Part shown: positions 1 to 11,376 of the stretch, one piece after another
Position numbering within the stretch: the stretch's first letter is position 1
Layout of the letters: each line of letters opens with the position of its first letter
Assembly: GCF_001540865.1 (NCBI RefSeq)
Contig: NC_033638.1
Span: forward strand, 6,515,474-6,579,473
Reading direction: 5' to 3'
DNA: 64,000 nucleotides
Source: Ananas comosus
Taxonomy: Eukaryota > Streptophyta > Magnoliopsida > Poales > Bromeliaceae
Made by a program: the position numbers and the translations under genes
The notes under the pieces: generated by a model
The model's database searches: none
Told to the model about the DNA's origin: nothing
What the model saw: the letters and a program-made list of their open reading frames with translations, nothing else

Positions 1-680
1 TTCTTTGCTACTACTAATCATCTTTTGCTGAGAGACCAGCACAAACCACCTACCAAATCAGACTACACCCTTTTTTTTCTACTTTAAAAGTTTGAAATTG
101 CTGGCAATAATTAGTTAGCTAGTATTTCTTATCTTATCATAATAAAGCTCCAATTTATGAAAGGACCAAACAAGTTTCTAAGGTTCAGTTGTTAAAAGCA
201 CTCGTGATATCATCGAAACTCAGCATTACCGCATTCAGAACAGAAAAGATCGTTATTTAACTTTTTAATGCATATACCTCTCACATTTTCTATCACTAGT
301 TATGTATTGAATCTGGCATAATATGATCATCAAGATTGAGTTCACAAGCAAATATACCGTCGTTCCTGCCACCAGAAAGATTGCACTTGTGACACTGCCT
401 GCCATCGATAAAGAATGAACGAAAATGCAGGGTTAAAATCATAAAAACCAATAACTTTTCCGTCACTAAAATTGACCAACTTCAGTTCAGCGCAAAAAGG
501 CCAACTTATTGGCCAGCATTCTTTGATTTGGTGTAGAAAGAAGACCAATCCAGTATAATGATGAGCTATTGTGGACCAAATTTTACATGCATAAGAAGAA
601 ATTTACTAACAGTGAATATTTAGTATGTGCTTTACATTAAATCAACCTTCCTAGCCTAAAATGCAATGGGGAAAAGGTTA
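1..680. other. intergenic, no gene recognised
   Basis: AT-rich sequence. The only reading frame of any length (342-548, minus) has no recognisable motif and no splice context. I see no gene or defined repeat here. Confidence 0.5.
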
Positions 681-1327
681 GAGCAATGTTACCTGTACAC
701 CCACAAAGTGGGTGAAAATTTTACGACCCTACCTATTCAATGACCAATATTTTCACACTAATATTATCAATCCTTCTTTTTTTTAAGGCTAAAATATAGA
801 AAAATTTCCTGTAAATATCCTTTTTTTTACTTTTCCTCCTGATCTATATTTTGCCCTCTTAACATTTTAGAAATATTTTTAGGGGTTTACGGTGTTAACG
901 GAGAGGGTGAAATGACCAAATTATCCTTACTTAGAAAAAAATAATTTTTTGGTCATTTTCAAGGGCATTTTCAGGATAAATTATAAAAAATAGATGGAAT
1001 AATGACGAAAAAAATAATTTTTTTATATATTTTTGTCATTTTCAATGGCATTTTCAGTATAGATTATAAGATAGACGGAATAGTGACGGAACCCTGATAA
1101 AGAGGGATTAAATGCATTAACTTGAAATTTTTGGGGTGTAAAATGTGGTTTTTGAAAGTTCAAAGAAGAAAAGTGAAAAACCGGATATTACAAGGAGGTT
1201 TTCTATATAGTTTTCTATATTTTAATCTTTTTTTAATATTAAAAAGCTAAAAGAATGTCTAAATCCATGGATGGGTGAGTGTAAGATTTACACCCCACAT
1301 TTGGGTGTACAAGTAGTGTTGCTTCTC
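681..1327. mobile_element. Mutator-like MITE with nested element
   Basis: The ends form an imperfect inverted repeat of about 45 bp: the left end reads GAGCAATGTTACCTGTACAC and the right end is its diverged complement around 1283-1327. Flanks 672-680 (AAAAGGTTA) and 1328-1336 (AAAAAGTTA) match at 8 of 9 bases, as expected for the 9-bp target duplication of Mutator-like elements. A second, younger element (787-1227) sits inside it. No coding capacity is visible, so it is a non-autonomous copy. Confidence 0.65.
787..1227. mobile_element. MULE-MITE family A, copy 1 (nested)
   Basis: Copy of a dispersed family whose ends read GGCTAAATTACAG or variants. The two ends form a long inverted repeat (roughly 70-80 bp, diverged). 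It is flanked by a perfect 9-bp duplication TTTTTTTAA at 778-786 and 1228-1236, though this is low complexity. The interior shares the segment with GGTGTTAACGGAGAG and similar words with the copies at 10240, 13840 and 47870. It lies inside the older element 681-1327. Confidence 0.75.
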
Positions 1328-1336
1328 AAAAAGTTA

Positions 1337-2019
1337 ATAGGCTTTCTGGCAAACACAAACTGAAGTTAGTAGGCAAAAGTGCAATTAGGCAAGAGTTTGT
1401 GGAGCCCATGAACTTCATATTACACATATAATTTCGGAATGTGTGCAACAAAATATGGAACAATCATTTATCTTCAAAAAGCTTAAACTGTTAGAGAATA
1501 ATATTTTTAATATTTTATATTCAACACTCCCACTTTTGTCTAGACTTAAGACTTTTTAATAGGCCCAAGACATGAGATTGAATTAAATAGAAGGAAATTA
1601 AATGAGACTATAAGTGCGACGAAATTCTAACTCAGAATTTCCTGCTCTAATACCGTGTAAAACAACCGTTTATCTCCAAAATACTTAGCTTTTTATATTT
1701 TAAGGACTTTTTCTTATTTACCCCTTACTACTATTCAAAGTTTTAAGTTTATCCTGAAATCACCAAAATACCTTTCTAAAATCCAATTCCACTGGTAAAC
1801 CCTAGGGAAAGGCATATTAGGTATTATCCCAATATTTTTATATGCAACACAAAAATATGGCACTGGAGTAACCCATTATGCCATACTATCTCGAAACAAG
1901 TAATCTATCTATACATCTATACAAATACATTAAAGGGCAAACCCTCAACCCTTTTTACAGCCTCTTCGTTATTTCGGGGTGGATCCCACATGCTACAGTG
2001 TATTCTATACAAATACACC

Positions 2020-2022
<3 letters not shown>
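1337..2022. other. intergenic, degenerate repeats
   Basis: No gene seen. Positions 1500-1660 (words such as CAAGACATGAGATTGAAT) resemble, in opposite orientation, sequence around 14870-15030, so an old dispersed repeat is present. The stretch around 1920-2000 resembles 23935-24000 (shared ATTTCGGGGTGG) and is another old repeat. Confidence 0.4.

Positions 2023-2056
<34 letters not shown>
2023..2056. repeat. (CT)n microsatellite
   Basis: Uninterrupted CT dinucleotide run of about 17 units, at the start of a pyrimidine-rich, relatively GC-rich stretch. Confidence 0.95.
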
Positions 2057-2058
<2 letters not shown>

Positions 2059-2099
2059 CTTGGATACAGGCATGGGCCCGTTCACTCTGTACTCTCTCT

Positions 2100-3600
2100 C
2101 ACCCACTCCCCCTCCTAGAACCCTATTTGCCTCGGGTTCGTACTCTCCGCCGGTCGACCACCTATTTCCACATTCTTTACCTTCTCCTCTCTCTCTCTCT
2201 CCCCTGTGTGCTCCCCCTCTTCCCCTCCTAGAACCCTATTTACCCAGGGTTCGTACTCTCCGTCGCGCGGCCGCTGCTCGCCCTCTCCGGTGATCCAGGA
2301 ATTTAATGCCGCCGCGGAGCCATACAACGCTCAACCGGCACCTTCCCAAAGATGGTTGCCCCTCTCTGCACCGTACAACTGTATCTACCACAGATCTGCC
2401 CGTTTATTTCCTTCACCGCGAACAGCTACAGGTCCTCTCCTCCCTCCCCCCCCCCCACGGTCTATCTACCCCGAATCTGTGCAATTAATTAATGCCTCCG
2501 CCGCGGGCAATTAATGCGCGGTCACCTCCAACATTATTGGCCCTTTCTCTCCCCATCTCTCTTTCTCTCTCTGTCGGGGCCTTCCCAGAGACGGTCGCCC
2601 CTCTCCACTGTACGGCTCCCTGCAAATCGCTCGCATTCCGTACCGTACAATGCCATATACCCAGGATCTGTATAATTATTGCCTCCCCACAGATCGCTTG
2701 CACCTCCAACATTGTGAGCAATGTTACCCATTTTCTTGCGAGGTTGCCACCCATAACTGTCGCCTCTGTTCTTCTTCCTACTGTTATTGGCTACAGAGAG
2801 AAGGTGGGGTCTTGGTGTTCTCATTTTGGCTACCATTTTGTCTTGCCATGCGTACTGTGCCCTGCTTTTTTTTTGTGTGTTAATTTTTTCGTAGCGCTTT
2901 AAATTTGCCTAATTTTGCCTGTGATTTTACTATTTAAATTGAAATTTTTCATGGGTTCTACGATCTATTTCTTTTTCGGTAAATTTTACCGGAGCTTTTC
3001 AATTCTTTTTTTTTTGGTTGCTCAGCAATTCTTTTTGGTTGTTTTTTCTTTGTTCTTGCCCCTTTAATTGCTTAGTTTTATAAAAATGATTTCCGTTTTC
3101 TAGCAACATATTGTCCTGAATTTTTTTTCTTCCAGCATTTTTCTTCCTTTTGTGTTTGGATTCTTCCGTTTGATATAAGGCAATGATGCAATGGAGCTAC
3201 CTGATATTTCCTTCTCTACTGCTAAGGCAATGTTGCTAAAACCAGACCCTTGATTTTACTTCTCTACTATCTGTGGATAAAAGCATGGCAATACAAATGG
3301 CCTTGAGGCAATCACTGCAACACAGCAGGACGATTGGCCTCGAAACAATCACTGCAGCCTTCCCATATTGCTATACTACTATCTGCTTCTGCATGAAGTC
3401 CATCATAGTTTTTCCAAGTCTGAGCCTTATATCCCCTGCTTTTTGAGCTTATTGTTTTTTAAACATTGTTCTTTTTGGATCTTTTAATAGAATGCACTTT
3501 GTAGATACAATGCTATTAACATATAGACAACTGTTTTGTTATGTCTCGATGTGATTAATATATAGACAACTATTTTGTTATGTATTTCGCCTTGAAGTAA
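2100..3600. other. pyrimidine- and GC-rich stretch, unassigned
   Basis: From about 2100 to 2860 the base composition is clearly richer in C than its surroundings, then becomes T-rich. It contains a near-exact direct duplication beginning CCTCCTAGAACCCTATTT at 2111 and again at 2224 (period 113). The composition resembles a transcribed plant leader followed by an intron, but I find no conserved reading frame. It could be a noncoding transcript, a gene remnant, or part of an unrecognised retroelement. Confidence 0.3.
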
Positions 3601-3877
3601 CTTCTAATATTACAAATATTTATGCAAGTATTATTCGTTTGTCATTTAATATTTACTAATTTATGTTTATTGTAGATTTTTTCGACCGCCGCGAACTAGT
3701 TATATCAATAGAGTAAGAAAATTTTGATAAAAAATATATATAATTTAAGGTACTTATTTTGTTAAAGGCATAGACCGACACGCACCGTACCGGTTCATCA
3801 AAGTACGATTTGGGAAATGGTTGGTGTGGTTTTTGTGAGTTCAACTCACCCCCTCCCCCCAAAAAAAAAAAAAAAAA

Positions 3878-3878
3878 N
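3878..3878. other. ambiguous base in a poly(A) run
   Basis: A single N interrupts a long A-rich tract, which marks unresolved length or sequence at this homopolymer. Confidence 0.9.
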
Positions 3879-3940
3879 AAAAAAAAAAAAAGAAAAAGAA
3901 AAAGAAAAAAGAAGCTGAGCTTCTCACCGGGCTCGTGCTC

Positions 3941-4376
3941 CATGGTGGCTTGGTTGAGGTTGGAGAAAAGGCGCTCGAGCCCTTCAGTGGACTGCTTCTG
4001 GGAGAAGCACTTTGAGATTCGCGCAGGGCATCGGAGAGGGTGGTAATGCGACGGGAATCGACGGAGCTCGAAGGGGCTTCTTTGAGCCGCGGGAGCGATC
4101 ATCGTCGGAAATGCGACGGTAGGGTTTGATAGCGCGGAGAAGGAGAGTAGCGGCGAAATTATCACCATTTTCGCTCTTCTGGGTTGGAATTTGGAATGGG
4201 GGAGGGAGAGAGAGAGAGAGAGAGAGAGAAAAGGGGGAAGGGGATAGTGATGAGGCGATGCTTCTCTGGTTCTCAACGTTCGCCTCGAATTCGTTGGCTA
4301 TGTTATGGACCCGGTCCACCGTGGACTGGATCTCTATGTTATTGTTTGGTTTGGAAATAAACTCTTCTTAGTAGGG
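3941..4376 (-). pseudogene. probable gene remnant, unrecognised
   Basis: On the minus strand two stretches read like real protein but in different frames: about 4376-4260 (containing QSTVDRVHNIANEFEANVEN) and about 4030-3920 (containing STEGLERLFSNLNQATMEHE). They are helical and polar, like coiled-coil segments. Between them lies a CT-rich tract (GA on the plus strand, about 4205-4229), and a long A/T homopolymer with an N follows. No single frame joins the pieces and no convincing splice set does either. I cannot name the family. It may be a truncated or processed gene fragment, or exons of a gene whose rest was lost. Confidence 0.35.
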
Positions 4377-5088
4377 ATGTCCCTCGATATGGATACCGAA
4401 ATTTTATCCAAATTTGAATTCGAATAGAGTAGATTTATTTAATGCTAAATAAGTATAGTTTCGGATATATATATCAAAAATAAAAATATGACGAATTTAG
4501 ATTTGAGTATGAATTTTGATCGTATCCGACCCAAATCCCAATCCGAACCCTACTCAAACCCGAAACTATTTTACATTTTATATATATATATATATATATA
4601 TAATTTTGAAATTATATGTTTGATGTTAAGATAAGCAAATTAAGATCTACAATGGCATGCTATATTCAACATTCAAGTTATTATTATTTTGACATAGGAT
4701 ATATCATTTCATAAGTAAAATATATTATACTATTAAGTCACTTGATAAAATATAATATTCTATAAAGTTATTTTCTCATAAGATAAGTCCACTTTTGGAA
4801 ACTTTTATGTATTGACCTCATCGGAACTATAGTCCATTAAAATAGCTAACATTTTCAAAAGCTTTAATTTTTTGCTGCTTTTGATTTTACTCCTTAACCT
4901 TCGAGAATTTATAAGAATTTAAACTAAATATATTCAATTAACTGTGCCACTTTACTTTATTCATTTTTGTTAAAATAAACTTAACTAGAAATATTAAATA
5001 ATTAGACTGTGGACTTGAAACTTATGCCAACTATCAAATCTTTTACTATTTGCGCTAACATATTATGTATAGTACTTGATTGATTCTA
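4377..5088. other. intergenic, degenerate repeat remains
   Basis: AT-rich. The start (about 4372-4570) has the words AGGGATGTCC and repeated CGAA/GGAT motifs typical of the hAT-like MITE ends seen elsewhere in the window, but no matching second end. A (TA)n run lies at about 4580-4602. No gene seen. Confidence 0.4.
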
Positions 5089-5091
5089 TAA

Positions 5092-5909
5092 GGGACTGTT
5101 TGATTTAGGAACGAAGCTGGAATTCAATTACGAGGGGGGCCAAAATATGTACAAATAAAAATTTTAGCAGATAAATAAGATTTTAACTACTCAAATTTTT
5201 AATAAAAAAAATTTAATGAATAGATAATTAATGTTAAAAAATATGAAATTTATTTTTTAATTTACACTCGCTTAACTTCCAATTATTTTATTTGCATTAT
5301 TCCATTTAAATAACTTAAGAATTTTACTAAATCTAATAGTAATTTAGTTAGAATTTAATTTTTTAATTTTTGTTAATAAAATAATAACGATCAATGACTA
5401 ATATCTAACAGAGCTATTAAATTTAGCACACTATTTTATTTAGTTAAATAAATTAGCTCATCAAAAATAATTAAAAAGTTAATAATGGATAAATAAAATA
5501 TTTAAAGTTGAAAGGACTTATTTCAAAATGCACTATAATTAAGAGGTTCTTAATATATTTTCACCTATAAAGCGCATAAGAAGAGAGAAAGCTCTATACT
5601 AGCATTATAAATTATTTACAAAATAGGCCCATATATTTAAAAAATTGACTAAAAATTTATAAGCTACCAAAAAATTATAAAATAAATATTGAAAAGTTGA
5701 TGGGGGTCATGGCCTCTTTGTGTCTATACATGGCTCCGTCCCTAGATCCAAATTCTGTATTTATTTTAATGCATGTGAATTTAATTGCTGTAGATGCAAC
5801 TGTATCAGGAGGCTCAACTGTAACAGTGAAACTACGTTTAAATTGACTATCATTTTAACTGTATAATTCTTAAATACACTATTTATAATTACATTGAATC
5901 AAACGCCCC
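5092..5909. mobile_element. PIF/Harbinger-like non-autonomous element
   Basis: Left end GGGACTGTTTGATTTAGG and right end (complement) GGGGCGTTTGATTCA are inverted copies. The element is flanked on both sides by TAA (5089-5091 and 5910-5912), the 3-bp target duplication expected of PIF/Harbinger elements. The 818-bp interior is AT-rich without coding capacity. Confidence 0.6.
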
Positions 5910-5912
5910 TAA

Positions 5913-6440
5913 AAGTTTCACTTCTCGAACTGTTCTCCTTGGGCCTCTCATTGTCAATTTTGCTAATTCTTATCCAAATCCTCTCCAATTTACTTCGAAT
6001 GTGTAAATAGCCGCGTAAAGTTTAAAAATTTTATATTTACAATTCGAACTTTTAAAATTTTATAGTTTACCACCTAAATTCATTTTTTTATTATCAATTT
6101 AAAGTAATTGACTTGAGCCAACTAGTTAAGAAATAATAGAAAAATGGATCGGGATGAGCTATATAAGTCATTAGGGCGAAAATCACTTTTTAAGCTAAAA
6201 TTTGTCATAATTAATTATATTTATTAATAACAATCAAATGTTAAGCCTTGTTTGGTATCTTGTTTAACTTTTATTTTTTTCAAATAAAATTTTGTATATC
6301 AAAATGTGTAGAGGGTTACAGGATTACTTGCAATTCTTTCATTCAAAATTCAAAATATTTATTTGACAATAAAAAATAAGAACTTGAAAATAATTTTTTT
6401 TGCTTATTAAATTCAGGTAAAGTCGTATAGAACTAATCTA
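5913..6440. other. intergenic, nothing recognised
   Basis: AT-rich sequence with short runs of A and T. No open frame, RNA gene or defined repeat end could be identified. Confidence 0.4.
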
Positions 6441-7468
6441 AACAGTGGACCAGTTTTGAATTCATTATCCGACTTTTTAAAATTTTAATTTTACTACTCA
6501 ATCTTCATTTTATTTGATTTAAGCCGGTCCATAGCACTTTAACTTTGAGATTTAAACTAGCTACTTATTTTAATAAATTTATAATTGAGAATTACTGAAT
6601 TAATTATACTAACTGTTGGGAGCCGAATTCCTTCTCTTTGACTTTGTCAAAGATCTCCATCGGAAAGAGTGTAGGGATACGGAACGGCCGATTAGTGACC
6701 CTTTTAGTTTGCGCCCTTCGACTGGATCAAACGATTTAGCTGATGAGGGATCAGATCAGCCAAGTTCAAAAGCATTCACTATAAAATCGATTCGGCTGGA
6801 TGAGCCGAAAGTGCGGAGTGCACAAAGACTAGGATCGTCCGAAGAGCCGAATGGATCGAATACACAGTAACTGGTCGGCTGAGAGAGCCGATATCTTTAT
6901 ATATATTGAAGATGACTTGTGAAAACAGTATAAAGGTCGAGTGTGCCTGAGGGCATACAGACTCGGTAAATCTGGCTTAATTCTACTTCTAGGGAAAAAC
7001 AGTAAATGCGAAAAAATAAAAGATTACAAGTAGACTACTCCTAGAAAATGTGAAAAAATTACAGAGAAAATAAAAGTGGTCTTCTGTTCTCGGAAAAAAA
7101 ATTCCTTTTTAGGGTGTTATTTGCCTATTTATAACGCGCCCATATTGATCAATTATTTTTCACCCATGATCGGCCACTCTTCCTATTTTTCGGGGCCACT
7201 TACAGCCGATCGGAACCGCTTGTAACTGCTTGCGGTTACTGTAACTTTCCTCAGTTATATGCGATGCTTCTTCCGATGCTCCTGGTGTATATAAAAATTC
7301 CTACTCTTATTGGCCCAACACTAACTAAACCTGTGAAAACAAATAATCGATTCAAAATTTAAAGTCAAAGTGCTGTTGATTGGCTTAAATTAAACAAATT
7401 GAAAGGTTAGATAGTAAAATTAAAATTTTAAAAGGTTGGATAGTTGAATGAAAATGGTCCATTTCACA
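6441..7468. mobile_element. fold-back element family C, split by a solo LTR
   Basis: Arms at about 6441-6560 and 7350-7468 are long imperfect inverted copies: the left reads TTTTTAAAATTTTAATTTTA and GCACTTTAACTTTGAGATTT, and the right carries their complements. The 707-bp solo LTR at 6614-7320 sits between the arms, so it inserted into this older element. A related uninterrupted copy is at 63290-63535. Confidence 0.6.
6614..7320. mobile_element. solo LTR of a retrotransposon
   Basis: The 707-bp unit begins TGTTGGGAGCCGAATTCC and ends CCCAACA, giving the TG...CA ends of LTRs with a short inverted repeat TGTTGGG. It is flanked by a perfect 5-bp duplication CTAAC (6609-6613 and 7321-7325). There is no internal region or second LTR nearby, so this is a solo LTR left by recombination. 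The composition is distinctly richer in GC than its AT-rich surroundings. Confidence 0.8.
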
Positions 7469-8341
7469 CATTTTCACCTAATTTTTTCTAAAAAGATTAT
7501 TTACCTCTTAGCCAAATGCATTGTTAAGTGAACCAATTACAGCAAGAAGAGATAAAAATTTTCCTCAAGCACATCAAATTATATAAAATTAGTGTTTTAA
7601 AAAAATAAAAAAAATAACGACAATACCAAAGGAGGAGTAAAAGTAAATTTTTATACCGTAAAACTGAATGTTGATGTTAAAGTGATACTTCAATCATTAA
7701 GCTAACATCGGCCACTTTAAACTGTTAAAATATGAACTTAGGCAGTCAATTATAAAAATTAAAAAATTTAGATAGAAAATATAAAATTTAAAAAGTTTAG
7801 GCGGTTATCTGCACCCAGGCAAAAGTTGAGATGGTTTTGGTGCATTTTAACTCCTCCAGTTAATTACAGGAATGGTTCTTGGATGACGTGGTGAAACCGG
7901 TCCAGGCGACAATTTTGGCGGAAAGAGGAGACCGCTCCCGTCCAGGCGGCACTTCCAGTGCACTGCCAGAATGGCAGACTGCAGTTTTTGAGCTCACAGT
8001 TCGCTGGCAGTCTGGCGTCCGTGTGCTAGCAAACGAGAAGGCTGGCGGGGGTTCGGCTCAGATGTTGGAGAAATTATTACCCGAACCTGCTCCACCGTGG
8101 ACCACCGTTTACCAAACTTTAATAAACTTTAATTTTACTTGGGGCTTTCGTTTAAATATTCCTCCCTACTACTTAAAATTTTTAAATTTATTTCTTTATT
8201 TTAAAAATACTTTCCTAAACTTCAAATAATATTAGTAAACTCTAGGGTTATGAGTATATTTGAAGAAATTTTTGACATTTCGTGATTTAGAAAATTATAC
8301 TTCACTGGGGAGCTCCTCAACGGTGCCTCCATTGCTCTGTG
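7469..8341. other. intergenic with a short GC-rich island
   Basis: AT-rich except for about 7870-8110, which is GC-rich with an open frame of 116 codons in the plus strand. That frame matches no family I know and the island has no splice or promoter context, so I do not call it a gene. It could be a gene fragment or a transposon end. Words at about 8310 (CACTGGGGAGCTCC) recur inverted at about 9087. Confidence 0.35.
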
Positions 8342-8907
8342 TGTGACACCTTAATAATTCCATATCGAATAGTTATGGTTAGATATGGGGCTATATAAGT
8401 TTGATTAGGTTAGACATAATAACTGAATTTAAATATTTTGGGCCGGTGATTTGGGCCAACGAATTATTATTGCTAGTGGGTCAGATCGTTACATTTGGTA
8501 TCAGAGTCAGTTTACCAGCCGGAAGTGTGAGATCCATCTTGGCTGAGCCAGGGTCGGAATGACAGATTAAGTCAAGGTGACCAACCGTCCCTAAAGCAAG
8601 TGGCAAAGGGCTTGGTGGTTTGTCCCCGAGACCCAAGTTCGGATCCTAGTTGATTCACATTTCCAGCTAAGTTTATTTCTAAATGAAATAAACGAAGCGG
8701 GTAGCGTGCTACCTATCTCTCTAAAAAAAAAAAAAGACAGATTAAGTAAGGGTGGAAGTGTGAGATGAGTCTTAGGTGAGCCAGAGTTGGTGAATAATAG
8801 AAAATGTAAGATGAGTCTTGGCCGAGCCAGACTTAGATGTGGAAATATATAAGTTTGATTAGGCTAGATGTAATAATTGTGCTTATGCATTTTAAACCGT
8901 TATGCTA
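8342..8907 (+). mobile_element. TRIM-type retrotransposon, eroded
   Basis: The left LTR (8342-8493, 152 bp) runs from TGTGACACC to GATCGTTACA. It is followed directly by TGGTATCAGAG (8496 onward), the sequence expected for a primer-binding site matching initiator methionine tRNA. A diverged partial second LTR lies at about 8834-8907 (shared TATATAAGTTTGATTAGG). The interior is only a few hundred bases and has no coding region, as in terminal-repeat retrotransposons in miniature. A SINE is inserted in the interior (8573-8735). Related LTRs lie at 46180-46324 and 60164-60645. Confidence 0.7.
8573..8735 (+). mobile_element. tRNA-derived SINE, copy 1
   Basis: A 163-bp unit ending in a 13-base poly(A) tail. 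It is flanked by a perfect 12-bp duplication GACAGATTAAGT (8561-8572 and 8736-8747). Near the 5' end, AAGTGGCAAAGG resembles an RNA polymerase III box A, and GTTCGGATCC matches a box B. The second copy (24050-24211, minus strand) shares the full length, so this is a genuine family. It inserted into a TRIM element. Confidence 0.85.
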
Positions 8908-9895
8908 GAAGTCGGGATATATAAGTTCGATTTAAAAAATACATAATAAACTTTAGGATAAAAATAAAACTAAGATGTAACAGCGAACCGTTCGTTATGC
9001 TAGATGTGGGGATTTATAAGTTTGATTAAAAAAATACACAACAAATTTTTGGATGAAAGTAAAACAAAGATGTAACAGCAAGCAGCTCCCCAGTGAGGCA
9101 TTGTTGGAAAGCTCCCACTTAAGTTTTGTTTAAGACCCACCATTAAATATGATAGTAAAGTAATATGTTTTGTGACCCGTAAAGTAGTTAATTGCACATT
9201 GTATGTTAATAAAATACTATATATTACCGTCTCATAGTTTGTAATAAATAATACATATTCTCCTATTTAATGGTTTAAAGTGTATGATTTTTATACCCTG
9301 TGTTTTATTTTTCTCTTTTTATAATTCACTTTATTAATTTTTTTTTCTAAATTAGTGATAAAGTTAAAACTAAAGAATACTAAAATAAATATTCGATAAA
9401 CTATAGATGAATATTTGAAGTTTTTTGTATATAATTTAACAAAAATTAATGAAGGAGCTGACAAAAAGAAAACTATAAAGTACTAAAATAAAAAAGTGCA
9501 AAATTACAGAAATAATATTTGAAGTTTACCCTAAAATAAAAATAGAATCACGTTATAATCAAAACAAGTTTTTAAATTACATAGTAGCAAAATAAAAAAT
9601 AAACCACCGTGGAAAATTGGAGGTGCCCGTTAAAAAAATAACATACCAGATCTATCTGTAAAACTTTTTAAATCAAAATTTTCTTGGAATCGTATGGTAG
9701 TTATATTTTTTAAAATATAAGTTGGAATTATTTATAATATCTGTACGGATCTAACATGTTTGAGTATGACCTTCTTAGGATAAATTATAGTTTTAGTTCT
9801 CAAAATGTGAGTGGCACAATAATTTAGTTCTTAAATTTTAATTTTTTATAATTTTTTATTTAAATTTTTAAAATTTTTATAATTAAGTTTTATTA
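8908..9895. other. intergenic, old repeats
   Basis: AT-rich. Positions 9240-9560 are a diverged relative of the fold-back repeat at 44865-45285 (shared TTTTTTGTATATAATTTAAC and neighbouring words). Around 9087 the word AGCTCCCCAGTG is the complement of sequence at about 8310. No gene seen. Confidence 0.45.
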
Positions 9896-10239
9896 TTACA
9901 TATGATAGTTTTTTTCATGGATCCGGATTTTCACAGATATCCGCCCCGAATGGGGCAGAGATGGAAAGAATTTTGCCTCCTCGAGCTCGGCGGGGTCGGA
10001 GGTGAGGAAAACGGGGGGTGCGCAGGAGAGGGTGAGGATATGCAGGACAAAACTGAAGCGGGCCACCTCCGCCTCCGCCTCTGCCTCCGCCGCTCTCTAG
10101 GAAGAGAAAGAAAAAAAAATAAGAGAAAAAAAAGAGAGAAAAAGATATAAGTGTATTTTGGTTAGTTTGCTGAAAAATCGGACCGAATCTGCAAAAACGA
10201 AAAATATGGCACACTTTTGCAAATATCCAAAATTAGTGG
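9896..10239. other. GC-rich island of a dispersed repeat
   Basis: Positions 9950-10090 are GC-rich and are followed by a purine tract and the words GGACCGAATCTGCAAAAAC. The same order (GC-rich island, GA-rich tract, then CGAACCGAATCTATAAAA) occurs at about 51480-51790, so this is a dispersed repeat, not a unique gene. Confidence 0.4.
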
Positions 10240-10595
10240 ATTTTTTATACAAACTGGCCGTTTTTTTACTTTTCATTCCTGATTTTCAAAAACTTGCATT
10301 TTGCCCCCTTTCAGAAATATTTTCAGAAGGTACGGTGTTAGTAGAGATGGCAAAATTACCAAATTATCCTTACTTCTTTTATAAATAAAAAAAAATTTAA
10401 TATATTTTTATCATTTTAAAAATATATTTTTGGTATAAATTATAAAAAATAAACGAAATAGTGATGGAACCATGGTTTTTTAAAGAGGGGCTAAATATAA
10501 TAACTTGAAATATTGAGAAGGTAAAATATAAATTTTTAAAAGTTAAAAAAAAAAATGAAAAACTAGGTATGTACATAGGGTTTTTTATAACTTAG
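10240..10595. mobile_element. MULE-MITE family A, copy 2 (degenerate)
   Basis: The interior aligns with the copies at 787, 13840 and 47870 (for example TACGGTGTTAGTAGAGATGG and CCAAATTATCCTTACTTCTT). The termini are eroded and I could not find a matching target duplication, so the borders are approximate. Confidence 0.55.
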
Positions 10596-10805
10596 TCAAT
10601 TACCATTATTAAAATAATATACCATTTTATTTTAGTTATTATTGTATTATCAATTGCCACATAGTTATATCACTTACACACTAGTAATTTATCAATATTT
10701 AGTTAAAATAAATTAGATTGTAAAATTAAATTAAGACTAATTAAAATTAAAAAAAATAAATTAAAATTTAAGGACTAAAGTGTTAAACGTCTCGTTACCA
10801 ATGAC

Positions 10806-11376
10806 CTGGCAAACGGGCGGGTTAGGTAACCCGCGGGCGGGTTATTGTACCCACGGGTTACTTGGGCATGGGTAAAATTTACCCACAAATTTTTGAGTAG
10901 CCAACATCATTACCCCATACCCATCCGCGGGTGGGCGGGTGGGTATGCGGGTTACCCGCAATTTTTTTTTCTTTTTTTTTATATTTTTTAAATACAAAAT
11001 ACATATATATATATATATATAGGTTTTAAAATATAGCATAATTTATTATTTAAAATATCATAACATACAATAAAAATATTTAAAGTCTTAGAGCTTAAAA
11101 ATTTTGTAATATAAAAGACGTGATAAAAAATTAAAGTTAGAATTTGTAGGATGAATAAATAAAAAAATATATATTTTAATTAAGAAAATATATTTTGTAA
11201 TTAAAAAATATATGTGCGGGTATCTGTGGGTACCCGCGGGTTATTCAAAATGCTCACAGCTTAATGGGTACGCACCCGTTTTACCCGTAATTTTTTAGGT
11301 TGAAAAAGTTGGTACCGATATTCGCAAATTTGTGAGTAACCCGCGGGCACCCGCGGGTATGGGTTGAGATTGCCAG
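10806..11376. mobile_element. hAT-like MITE, borders approximate
   Basis: The ends are inverted: CTGGCAAACGGGCGGG on the left and a right end whose complement starts CTGGCAATCTCAACCC. Both arms carry palindromic ACCCGCGGGT blocks, separated by an AT-rich core. The architecture matches the hAT-like MITEs at 30288, 42288 and 55004. No clear 8-bp duplication was found, so the exact borders are uncertain. Confidence 0.5.

Noticed and set aside
7879..8229. 116-codon frame in a GC-rich island as a gene
   Set aside because: No recognised similarity, no splice or promoter context, and the frame trails into low-complexity AT-rich sequence.
8573..8735. tRNA gene
   Set aside because: Box A and box B words are present, but there is no cloverleaf and the unit has a poly(A) tail and target duplications, so it is a SINE.
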